Source of the DNA: an uncultured Brachyspira sp.
Lineage (GTDB): Bacteria > Spirochaetota > Brachyspiria > Brachyspirales > Brachyspiraceae
Direction of reading: 5' to 3'
Length of the DNA: 17,837 bases
NCBI GenBank assembly: GCA_934725655.1
Contig: CAKVCJ010000009.1
Location: 1-17,837, forward strand
Shown here: piece after piece, positions 5,820 through 13,687 of the stretch
Position numbering within the stretch: the first letter of the stretch is position 1
Layout: the number at the start of each line of letters is the position of its first letter
Position numbers and translations under genes: made by a program
Notes under the pieces: generated by a model
What the model was told of the DNA's origin: nothing
Databases searched by the model: none
What the model saw: the letters and a program-made list of their open reading frames with translations, nothing else

Positions 5820-8800
5820 TTACAATTTATTATACTTATTTCTTTTATAGTTATTGATTGCATCAAATATAAATATAATAAATGATATTAAAGATATAAT
5901 TGTAACAGGAACTACAGGATATATATATCTAAATAATGCAACAGGAGAATACAATACAACTACAAAATTAATACATATAGCAGAAAGTGAAGATGAAATC
6001 ACGAATAAAAGAATTCTATTTCTTAAATTAGATTTTAATAACCATGTAAATCCTGATATTATGAATAAACAAAATGATATTATAATAAAAAATAAATTAG
6101 ATGGCTCATAAAGTCTTCTATATAAATTACTATATATTTTAGCTCTAGTTTCTGTAAATTCTATGCCTGTTTTACTATCTTTAAAATATTGTATATTTTC
6201 AAAGTGTTTAAATAAATGATAATCATTATAATAAACCCCCACCTTATCATAATTAGGGCATTCATATAATGATAAAGCAAAATTATATAAATATTTTGAA
6301 TAAGAATTAGGGTATTTTAAAATATATTTAATCCATATTTTATTTAGATTTTCTAATCTTGAAACATCAAAAGGATTAGAATTTTGATGATAAAAAACAA
6401 AAATATCTGAATTTAAAGGTTCTAAATTATAATGTTTTTTTAAATCATCAAAAGTTTTACCTTCTTTATACCATTCTTTAGGTATAATAGAATCATCATT
6501 ATTAGGTATAGCGCAAGCTGATATTTGCAAAAGTTTAATTGCATATGGAGAAATTCCTTCATAATTTTTAATAAAGATTTTTGGGAAATTTGAATATATA
6601 AAAATGAGCATGACAGCAAATAAAAACATTATGGATATAAAAGTTATAAAATATTTTAATTTATTTTTTAGATTAAATTTGTCTAATATAAAATATGTAT
6701 ATAATATAAACATAGGATAAATAAGCACTATAAAATTATGTCTTGAAAGCATTCCTATAATTAAAAAGAAAATTGAAAAGAATGTAATGATAATATTTAA
6801 TATTTTACTTCTAAGTTTTACAGCAGATATAAAAAGAATTAAAGAATATGATAGCCATATATATGATGAAGCAACAAAATCTTTCATATGATTAATTATT
6901 AAAAAGAATAAATTTGGTATAAAAGCAATAAAAATCAATAATATAGAAGCTTTATTCTTGGTTTTCAAATATGATGCTAATATTATGAAGAAAAGGCCGC
7001 TATAAAACAAAAATATATTTATGCTAAATAAATAGTGAGTATTATACCCAAATAATTTATACATTAAATTTAATGTAAATATAAAAAGTACAGGACTGGC
7101 ATTATTATATGTATTATTTGCAGCATGGCCCATAACTCCCCACATATCCCAGTTAATAAATATTCCAGGGTAGCAAAGCCAATAATGAAAAATAGCAAGA
7201 GAAAGCACAAGAATAAATGACAATAATGCAAACACTCTGTTACTTATAGTTATTTTTCTGATAGTAATTGCAATAAGAGGAATAATTAATATAAACAACA
7301 TAGTTAATATATATATATTTATACTAAGATTATATTTTATATTTATAGTATTAATATCGTTTATTTTTCTGTCAGCTGTAAAGACTATGTGATTATTATC
7401 TTTTATATATAAATCGCCTACCTGTTCTATTTTTATATACTTTACATACAACTCTGAATCTGTATTTGGAAAAATAACTGCTAGCAAATCATTATTTTTA
7501 TATGGCAAATCATATATTGTTATCTGATTTGAATAAGGTAAATATTGATTACTAGCAATACTTTCTTTATAAGTAACTATATTATCATTTGTAGGAAGCA
7601 AATATATATTATTATTATAATTATCAATATTTATAAATGGAGCTTTTCTATCTTCTATATTACCAATATATCCTCTAATTTCAGAAGTTAATCTATATTT
7701 TTCACCTATCGATACTTCTATAGTATTATTATAAGCAGACCATAAATGATTCCATAAAGCTGTATTATGTACTGTAAAACCATTGCTGTTGTTACTAAAA
7801 TTAATATTTAAATCATTTTTATCATACCAATTAGGAATTCTATTAATTTCTAAAGCATAACCATAATTTTTTATATAATCAGGTTTATTTTCTATCTTTA
7901 ATGGTGCATCAGAATATCTATATAAAAAATTAGGTTTCAAAAGACTTTTAGATTCAACTTTAGCCTTATATACATATCCCGCAGGCGTATCATACACAAT
8001 TTCAAAGTTTGTTAATTCAGCTTCTCTATCTATTTTACCAATGAAATAAAAAAGTATTACCAATATTGAAAATGAAATCAAAATTATAGCATAAACTTTA
8101 AAAATCAATTTCTTTTTTTCTAAAAAAATATTTTTTAATTTACTCAAAAAATCAAATAATAAAATAAATAATAATAAATAGATAATTATCATAAATAAAA
8201 ATACTTTTAATGCTTCTTTTATATTAAAAGTATTAGTACAATATACTTCAAAACTTTCATTATTATCTAATTTTACACTCGAAGTAAATATAGTAAAACT
8301 ATTTTCTTTTATAAATAAATTATCTGTAATTTGTTCTAATTTTATATATTTTATATTTATTTCTCCATAAGGAAAATAAAATGTCAAATTAGGATACTGC
8401 CCAACATAAGTATTATATATGTATTTATCGCTTATATATAAACTATAATCATTAGTTGATATACTTCTGCTATCTGGAATAGTCACATTCATATTCCTAT
8501 CATCTAAATAATATTTAATATCACCTCCTTGTCCACTAATCTTTTTAGCTTCAATACTTACTCTATAATGTTCCCCTTTTGATAAATAAATAATATATGG
8601 GTAGCTATTCCATCCAGCAGAGTTTACAACTGTAAATGAACCATCTTTATTATTCCAATTTGTAGCCTCATTAGAATTATCATACCCTTCAGGTTTATTA
8701 GTAATTTCTATAGAATAACCATAATTTTTTATATAATATGGTTTATTCTTAATCCTTAAAGGTTCTTCAGAATATTGAAAAACACTAGTTTTTGGAAAAT

Positions 8801-9566
8801 TTGCTTTATATACATATCCAACAGGACTTTCTGTTATCAATTCAAAATTAGATAGTGAAACTTTTTTTTCAAATTTGCTAATAATCAGCAATATTGATGT
8901 AATTACAATGAATAATATTATAAATAAAGAATATATTCTTATAATCATAAATTTATATTTAAATATTAATGATTTCAAATTATTAAAAAAATATATAATC
9001 TTTAATCTATTAATTATTAAATAATATGATAAATAATAAACTAATAATACTGCCAAAAGCACAGCAAAAATTGTAATAATAAATTTAAATTTTAATTTTA
9101 CTTTATAATATATATTATCTATTTTTTCATCATTTATCTTTTTTTCTGAAATAAGATTTCCAAAAGGACTTCCATCATCATCCATTTTTATTTCTCTAAT
9201 ATAACTATTATCTTCTAATATTTTAGTAATATTAGGATATACCCCATAAATATCGCTATTTCTAAATATTTTGCTGTAATATTTTACTCTAAATCCGTAA
9301 TAATAATTTGTAATTGCTTCATTAGTGAAAATATAATTAGTTAAGGCATTATTATCTATGATATTATCATTTGTATTTATAAATATTTTTTTTATTTCAT
9401 CTGCATTTAAATTATTAAGCTCTAAAGTTTTAGTAATATGAATATCATCAAATTTAAACTCTGATAAATAAGCTTTCCTGTTAAAATTTCCAGCTATAAA
9501 TAATATAAATATAATAAATACTAATATTGCAGCTATAACAGCATATATTTTTAAAAACTTATTCAT
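5820..9566 (-). CDS. Large polytopic membrane protein, GT-C-like, with repeated ectodomains
   Basis: A 1248-residue integral membrane protein. Likely helices: 7-26, 161-185, 206-231, 453-475, 490-511, 750-770, 779-798, then about seven more to 1000 and three at 1158-1236. Positively charged short loops (186-205, 476-489) fit the cytoplasm and put three large segments (27-160, 232-452, 512-749) outside the membrane. The second and third are clear repeats: SLSNFE/ELTNFE, PVGYVYKA/PAGYVYKA, NKPYYIKNYGY/NKPDYIKNYGY and YIKLEQ/YIKIEQ. The first is a shortened relative (YLSEFK). The C-terminal half resembles DUF6020-like or other GT-C membrane glycosyltransferases, with CYPGIFINWDMWG in the first external loop and Asp807 in the place of a catalytic acid. 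Probably adds sugars from a lipid-phosphate donor outside the cytoplasm. TGGAG precedes the start; it follows glf by 14 nt. Confidence 0.8.
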   Translation of the reverse strand: MNKFLKIYAVIAAILVFIIFILFIAGNFNRKAYLSEFKFDDIHITKTLELNNLNADEIKKIFINTNDNIIDNNALTNYIFTNEAITNYYYGFRVKYYSKIFRNSDIYGVYPNITKILEDNSYIREIKMDDDGSPFGNLISEKKINDEKIDNIYYKVKLKFKFIITIFAVLLAVLLVYYLSYYLIINRLKIIYFFNNLKSLIFKYKFMIIRIYSLFIILFIVITSILLIISKFEKKVSLSNFELITESPVGYVYKANFPKTSVFQYSEEPLRIKNKPYYIKNYGYSIEITNKPEGYDNSNEATNWNNKDGSFTVVNSAGWNSYPYIIYLSKGEHYRVSIEAKKISGQGGDIKYYLDDRNMNVTIPDSRSISTNDYSLYISDKYIYNTYVGQYPNLTFYFPYGEINIKYIKLEQITDNLFIKENSFTIFTSSVKLDNNESFEVYCTNTFNIKEALKVFLFMIIIYLLLFILLFDFLSKLKNIFLEKKKLIFKVYAIILISFSILVILFYFIGKIDREAELTNFEIVYDTPAGYVYKAKVESKSLLKPNFLYRYSDAPLKIENKPDYIKNYGYALEINRIPNWYDKNDLNINFSNNSNGFTVHNTALWNHLWSAYNNTIEVSIGEKYRLTSEIRGYIGNIEDRKAPFINIDNYNNNIYLLPTNDNIVTYKESIASNQYLPYSNQITIYDLPYKNNDLLAVIFPNTDSELYVKYIKIEQVGDLYIKDNNHIVFTADRKINDINTINIKYNLSINIYILTMLFILIIPLIAITIRKITISNRVFALLSFILVLSLAIFHYWLCYPGIFINWDMWGVMGHAANNTYNNASPVLFIFTLNLMYKLFGYNTHYLFSINIFLFYSGLFFIILASYLKTKNKASILLIFIAFIPNLFFLIINHMKDFVASSYIWLSYSLILFISAVKLRSKILNIIITFFSIFFLIIGMLSRHNFIVLIYPMFILYTYFILDKFNLKNKLKYFITFISIMFLFAVMLIFIYSNFPKIFIKNYEGISPYAIKLLQISACAIPNNDDSIIPKEWYKEGKTFDDLKKHYNLEPLNSDIFVFYHQNSNPFDVSRLENLNKIWIKYILKYPNSYSKYLYNFALSLYECPNYDKVGVYYNDYHLFKHFENIQYFKDSKTGIEFTETRAKIYSNLYRRLYEPSNLFFIIISFCLFIISGFTWLLKSNLRNRILLFVISSSLSAICINFVVVLYSPVALFRYIYPVVPVTIISLISFIIFIFDAINNYKRNKYNKL

Positions 9567-9580
9567 ATTAACTCCAAAAA

Positions 9581-10693
9581 TTAATTAAATACTTTTTTAA
9601 ATAACTTAAAAGCATTCTCTACAGCATTATCCATATTATAATATTTATAATCTCCAAGTCTGCCGAGTAAATATAAATTATCTATTTTTTTTGCTTCTTC
9701 TAAATATTGATTATATAAGTTGTTATTATTGTCATTAGATATAGGATAATACCTTTCATTTTTACCTAATTCAAATGCCTCAGGATACTCTATTGAAATA
9801 GTTGTTTTATTGCTTTTTTCATCTAAAAAATATTTATGTTCTATAATACGAGTAAAATCATAATCATTTGGGTAGTTTGTTACTGCTGTATTTTGATAAT
9901 ATTCTTTATCTATAGTTCTAATATCAAATTGAAGACTTCTATATGGAAGCTCGCCAAATTTGTAATCAAAAAATTCATCTATAGCCCCAGTATAAAATAA
10001 ATATTTAAATTTATTTCTTTTAAATTCTTTATAATCTGTGTTTAATTTAACAACAATATTTTTGTGATCTAAGATATTTCCTATTAAATTAGTATATCCA
10101 TTTAAAGGAATAGATTGATATTTATCTTGAAAATATCTCACATCATTTGAAATATATATCGGAACTCTCGCTGTAACAGAAGCATCTATATCTTCAGGTT
10201 TAAGTCCCCACTGTTTTACAGTATAATTTTTAAATATATTTTCATAAACATATTCACTAATAAACTTTAAATCTTTATCATTACTATTTTGAAACTCTAA
10301 TATAGGAACCTTTTTTCCATATCCGTATGTATTTATAAGTTTATCTTCTATTCTATTAGCCATATTCTCAGAAAATAATTCTCTTAATGTTTTTAAAGTA
10401 AAAGGCAATGATACTTTATTTCCTTCAATAACCACATGAACTTTATTATAAAAATAATGCCATTTAGTAAATTGAGATAAATAATCCCAAACTTCTTTAT
10501 TATTAGTATGAAATAAATGAGCTCCATATTTATGTACAGTTATATTGTTTTCATCTTTATAATCATAACAATTTCCAGCTATATGCTCTTTTCTATCTAT
10601 TACTAATACTGATTTATTTAATTTAGCTGCTATTAGATTAGCCATAACAGCACCTGAAATTCCAGCTCCCGCAACCATATAATCAAAATTCAT
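9581..10693 (-). CDS. glf: UDP-galactopyranose mutase
   Basis: Flavoenzyme converting UDP-galactopyranose to UDP-galactofuranose, the donor for galactofuranose in surface glycans. The 370-residue length is normal. FAD-binding GAGISG at 9-14, the AGNCYD segment at 39-44 (usually GGNxYD), HKYGAHLFHT at 54-63, KQWG at 160-163, the conserved arginine in TRIIEHK (about 282) and GRLGDYKYYNMD at 344-355 are all present, so it should be active. AAGGAG lies at the end of the upstream GT2 gene, which stops 1 nt before this start; the two are probably coupled. Its presence predicts a galactofuranosyltransferase nearby, for which either GT2 gene is a candidate. Confidence 0.97.
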   Translation of the reverse strand: MNFDYMVAGAGISGAVMANLIAAKLNKSVLVIDRKEHIAGNCYDYKDENNITVHKYGAHLFHTNNKEVWDYLSQFTKWHYFYNKVHVVIEGNKVSLPFTLKTLRELFSENMANRIEDKLINTYGYGKKVPILEFQNSNDKDLKFISEYVYENIFKNYTVKQWGLKPEDIDASVTARVPIYISNDVRYFQDKYQSIPLNGYTNLIGNILDHKNIVVKLNTDYKEFKRNKFKYLFYTGAIDEFFDYKFGELPYRSLQFDIRTIDKEYYQNTAVTNYPNDYDFTRIIEHKYFLDEKSNKTTISIEYPEAFELGKNERYYPISNDNNNNLYNQYLEEAKKIDNLYLLGRLGDYKYYNMDNAVENAFKLFKKVFN

Positions 10694-10694
10694 T

Positions 10695-11945
10695 TTAACT
10701 CTCCTTAGATTTTAATTTAATTGTTAGCTTAAAAAATAACAACTTTATATACATTCTTCTATGTTCTTTTGTTTTAGTAATATTAATACTAAATAAAGCA
10801 TTAGGATAATTTCTTATTCTTGTTAAAGCTTTAAATATTTTATAAGTATATGAGATAATAGAATATTTAAACATATTCTTTTCCCATACACCGCTCGAAT
10901 CCAATAAATTATTATAAATAAAATTAAGTATATTCAAATTAGACAAATTAGAATCAAAATATTCTATGCTTTCTTTTATATAAGCTTCTTTATCTTTCAT
11001 TAATAAATTATAAAAATATTTATCAAAATTATTAAAAGGTTCTATAAAAGAATATTTTAAATCTCTTATTATATATAATACCCAAGAATATCTATATATA
11101 TTCCATACATTATGTTTTTTTAAAAAATTAACAATACTATTATATGAAATATATAATTGCCTTAAATTATTATTTAGTTTATTGAATGATATACGATTAT
11201 TTTTTTTATTTTCTACTATGGATGTAACAGCATTTGGATTATCCTGATAATAATAATAAAGTTTATCAGATATACTTCTGTAATTTCTACTGAAAAATAA
11301 GATAAATAAGTTTAATATCCAATCATCAGCAACTGAGATTTTTTCAGCAGGCATATTACATGCGCCTTTAACTGCTAAAGAACGTTTAAATACCCTGCAC
11401 CATAATGTTCTTCGCTGTGAATCATTAAAAAACATATCATCGAAAGCCGCTCTTTTACCATATCTGCTGTAATCTCCAGGTATATGAAAATCAAATTCCC
11501 AAGTTTTTTCATCGCTTGCATACTCACCGCTGAAATATAATACATCATAATTTTTTTTGATATATTTCTCTATAATTTTATAAGAATCTTTTTGAAGCCA
11601 ATCATCACTATCTATAAAATGTATGTATTTTCCGCGTGCATAACTAAGTCCGTTTAATCTGCTCCAGGCACTCCCTAAATTTTCTTTATTTTCTATATAT
11701 GTAATATTATATTTTTTATCTATATATGACTTTATAATATTTCTGCAGTCATCTGTATTTGGAGAACAATCATTAACTATAATTACTTCTAAATTACTAT
11801 AGTTTTGAATAAAAATACTATCTAAGCATCTATTTAAATATTTTTCAGTATTATATACAGGCAATATTACAGATATTAGTATGTTATTTTCATTATTTAA
11901 AGACTCATTTAATCTTAATAATATATTATCAATTTCATTATTCAT
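10695..11945 (-). CDS. Family 2 glycosyltransferase
   Basis: A 416-residue GT2-type glycosyltransferase. After a 22-residue N-terminal extension comes ISVILPVYNTEKYLNRCLDSIF, EVIIVNDCSPNTDDC (Asp59) and KYIHFIDSDDWLQKDS with the metal-binding DSDD at 112-115. The second half (SVADDWILNLFILFFSRNY, then YYYYQDNPNAVT) matches the acceptor-side region of LPS-type GT2 enzymes. The C-terminus is basic and aromatic and may attach to the membrane. First gene of an apparent operon with glf and the large membrane protein. No convincing Shine-Dalgarno precedes ATG 11945. The 99-nt gap upstream has a TTGATT (12008-12013) with TATATA-like boxes, too weak to call. It could be the galactofuranosyltransferase using the glf product. 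Confidence 0.92.
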   Translation of the reverse strand: MNNEIDNILLRLNESLNNENNILISVILPVYNTEKYLNRCLDSIFIQNYSNLEVIIVNDCSPNTDDCRNIIKSYIDKKYNITYIENKENLGSAWSRLNGLSYARGKYIHFIDSDDWLQKDSYKIIEKYIKKNYDVLYFSGEYASDEKTWEFDFHIPGDYSRYGKRAAFDDMFFNDSQRRTLWCRVFKRSLAVKGACNMPAEKISVADDWILNLFILFFSRNYRSISDKLYYYYQDNPNAVTSIVENKKNNRISFNKLNNNLRQLYISYNSIVNFLKKHNVWNIYRYSWVLYIIRDLKYSFIEPFNNFDKYFYNLLMKDKEAYIKESIEYFDSNLSNLNILNFIYNNLLDSSGVWEKNMFKYSIISYTYKIFKALTRIRNYPNALFSINITKTKEHRRMYIKLLFFKLTIKLKSKES

Positions 11946-12044
11946 ATTTTGTCATTAAAAATATTAGTATATTTATATTCTAATATATATATCATATTTT
12001 ATAAAATAATCAATAGGTTGAAGAAATAATTAAAAATATAAGTA

Positions 12045-12836
12045 TTAATATATAGGCTTATTATTTAATTTAACAGCTACCTGCTGATCAGATAAACATA
12101 AATATTTATAACTTACTTTATACTGTGCACAAAACTCTTGAAAAGCTTTAAACTCATGATTTATCCAATTAGGATAATTATAATATTCATCAAATACTAT
12201 TATTGTATCTTCGTTTATTCTATCATATATATTTTCAAAAATAACTTTGGTAGATGAATATAAATCACAATCAACATGCACAAATGCTATATCTTCTTTA
12301 TGTTCTTGAAAAAATATAGGAAGTGTCTTGTCAAAATAACCTTTAATTAAAGATACATTTTGATTTACTTTTGGTAATATTCCTTTTAAATCAAAAGCAT
12401 TTTTTTCGTAAATATAACCATTCCAATCATCAGGAAGCCCTTCGAATGAATCGAATCCATAAAAATTAGCATTATTAACTAAATATGAACAGAAATTGAT
12501 AGTATCCCCAGAAAATACTCCAAATTCTAAAAATATCTTGTTATCATATTTTTCCTGCTTATCTTTAAAATAGGTATTCATTATATATTCTAATAATTGA
12601 TATCTATCATAAAATAATACAGCATCACTAGCATTTTTAGATATATATTCAAGTGTATCTAAAGATGCCTGCTTCCTTAATAAATAAACAGGATGAGTAC
12701 TCTCTTCTGTAATTAAAAAATTTTGATGTTTTTCTTCTATCTTAAAAGCTAAAGCTGTTAAATATTCTCTAACAGCATTTCTTAATTTCTTAAATGGAAT
12801 ATAATATACTATATCATCTATTACTTTTTTATCCAT
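12045..12836 (-). CDS. TylF/MycF-family methyltransferase
   Basis: A 263-residue SAM- and metal-dependent O-methyltransferase related to macrocin O-methyltransferase (TylF), a family that methylates sugar hydroxyls. Motifs: FLEFGVFSGDT (102-112, SAM binding), FYGFDSFEGLPDDW (125-138), FVHVDCDLYSST (186-197) and VFDEYYNYPNW (214-224), the acidic residues being the likely metal ligands. Residues 1-21, including DIVYYIPFKKLRNA, are not part of this family; they are identical to the start of the unrelated protein at 13688-15181, and 75 nt across the start (12775-12849) match 15120-15194 exactly. AGGAG lies 6 nt before ATG 12836, inside the leader ORF, whose stop overlaps the start by 8 nt. Expression should therefore depend on the leader frame. 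Confidence 0.92.
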   Translation of the reverse strand: MDKKVIDDIVYYIPFKKLRNAVREYLTALAFKIEEKHQNFLITEESTHPVYLLRKQASLDTLEYISKNASDAVLFYDRYQLLEYIMNTYFKDKQEKYDNKIFLEFGVFSGDTINFCSYLVNNANFYGFDSFEGLPDDWNGYIYEKNAFDLKGILPKVNQNVSLIKGYFDKTLPIFFQEHKEDIAFVHVDCDLYSSTKVIFENIYDRINEDTIIVFDEYYNYPNWINHEFKAFQEFCAQYKVSYKYLCLSDQQVAVKLNNKPIY

Positions 12837-13014
12837 AATATTCTCCTAACAAAAAACTTATAAAGGTTATAAGCAATATAATAAAAGTTAATATACCTAG
12901 AACAGAATCACTGAACTGAACTGAACTGAACTGAACTGAACTGAACTGAACTGAACTGAACTGAACTGAACTTCTAAAGATTGAAGTTAAATATGAATTA
13001 TATCTTGTATTCAT
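12829..13014 (-). CDS. Phase-variable leader peptide, open (ON) copy, before the TylF-like gene
   Basis: A 61-codon ORF with three parts: a 15-residue start (MNTRYNSYLTSIFRS), four copies of SVQFS encoded by 12 TTCAG units, and a hydrophobic stretch (LGILTFIILLITFISFLLG) ending GEYYG. Its TAA overlaps the downstream ATG in the sequence ATGGATAA. With 12 units the frame is continuous; 13 units would give a stop at TTCTAA and 11 or 14 a TGA directly after the repeat. Homologous leaders precede three other genes here, which argues against chance. The ATG lies 7 nt after a TATAAT box, so the mRNA may be leaderless. The peptide may be a small membrane peptide, or only its translation may matter by opening the downstream ribosome site. 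Confidence 0.75.
   Translation of the reverse strand: MNTRYNSYLTSIFRSSVQFSSVQFSSVQFSSVQFSDSVLGILTFIILLITFISFLLGEYYG
12857..12873 (-). promoter_or_regulatory. Hairpin before the Shine-Dalgarno of the TylF-like gene
   Basis: CTTATAA-CCT-TTATAAG, a 7-bp stem with a 3-nt loop, about 20 nt upstream of the start at 12836 and within the leader coding sequence. It is conserved at 15202-15218, 16494-16510 and 17754-17770. Ribosomes reading the leader would melt it. Confidence 0.5.
12910..12972 (-). repeat. TTCAG pentanucleotide repeat, 12 units
   Basis: Twelve exact units at 12911-12970 (CTGAA on plus) plus partial bases at both ends. The 15-nt period encodes SVQFS. The unit size is not a multiple of three, so each unit gained or lost shifts the leader frame. 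Confidence 0.97.
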
Positions 13015-13021
13015 ACAATAA

Positions 13022-13050
13022 ATTATACCATATTATAAAAAATAATTCAA
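13022..13050 (-). promoter_or_regulatory. Promoter of the leader and TylF-like gene
   Basis: TTGAAT (13045-13050), 17-bp spacer, perfect TATAAT (13022-13027), then 7 nt to the leader ATG at 13014. No Shine-Dalgarno can fit on such a transcript. The same geometry is seen at 15371-15399 and 16625-16653. Confidence 0.7.
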
Positions 13051-13055
13051 ATTTA

Positions 13056-13676
13056 TTATTTTTCTGCTATGATACGAACAATAGATGGATCTTCTTTTTC
13101 AGATACTGCTAAACCTTTATCTTCTATACTATAACGAATTTTAAATCCAATATACTCTAATTTTGAAATAAATTTATCTTTATTCATATATCTTCTATAA
13201 TGATCTGTAAAATTTTCATTAATACTAAGTTTTGTGCCATTATTATACATAATGTCATTAATACTCCTAGATTCTATAAAAAATAAACCATTTTTATATA
13301 AATGTTTAAATACCCATTTTAATACTCTATCTTCTTCTGATTCTGTTATAGAATGTATCGTAAATCTGCTATATATATAATCAAAATTATCTAATACTTC
13401 TAAGTTTGTAAAATCATCACATATAAATTTTATTCTTTCATTACTAAAATTACTGTTAAGAAAATTTATTTCATCACTTACCTGATCCACCGCTAATACA
13501 TTAATAAGATTCTTTGAGAAAAATATTGAATCTCTACCATTTCCGCATCCAAGTTCTAAAAGATATTTTTCTTTTTCTAAAAACTGCAAAACGAATTTAG
13601 CAAAATCAGATTCTTTATAAGGGGAATAATTTTTTTTATAATACTTATGCCAATATTCTTTATCATTAAAATTCAT
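13056..13676 (-). CDS. Small SAM-dependent methyltransferase
   Basis: A 206-residue class I methyltransferase with LLELGCGNGRDSIFFSK (SAM-binding Gly-rich loop at 42-47), NVLAVDQVSDEI (acidic residue after strand 2), FICDDF and FDYIYSRFTIHSI. It resembles the TehB-like/Methyltransf_11-type small-molecule methyltransferases and is not close to the four tandem paralogs at 1-3265. It lies 11 nt downstream of the glycerophosphotransferase-like gene, with only a weak GGAT as ribosome site, so it is probably the second gene of that operon and subject to the same upstream leader switch. The substrate is unknown; an O-methyl or phosphate-linked modification of the same glycan is a guess from context. 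Confidence 0.85.
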   Translation of the reverse strand: MNFNDKEYWHKYYKKNYSPYKESDFAKFVLQFLEKEKYLLELGCGNGRDSIFFSKNLINVLAVDQVSDEINFLNSNFSNERIKFICDDFTNLEVLDNFDYIYSRFTIHSITESEEDRVLKWVFKHLYKNGLFFIESRSINDIMYNNGTKLSINENFTDHYRRYMNKDKFISKLEYIGFKIRYSIEDKGLAVSEKEDPSIVRIIAEK

Positions 13677-13687
13677 TTTATATCCAA

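Noticed and set aside
5854..6111. Plus-strand ORF of 85 codons
   Set aside because: It lies wholly inside the C-terminal coding region of the large membrane protein on the other strand, has no ribosome site, and its composition is the shadow of that gene.
11946..12044. Promoter and terminator in the gap before the GT2 gene
   Set aside because: TTGATT with TATATA-like boxes and a weak ATAAG/CTTAT inverted repeat are present, but the region is almost pure A/T and neither stands out from chance.
12910..12972. Tandem repeats as a CRISPR array
   Set aside because: Units are 5 nt with no spacers, and no cas-like genes are present.
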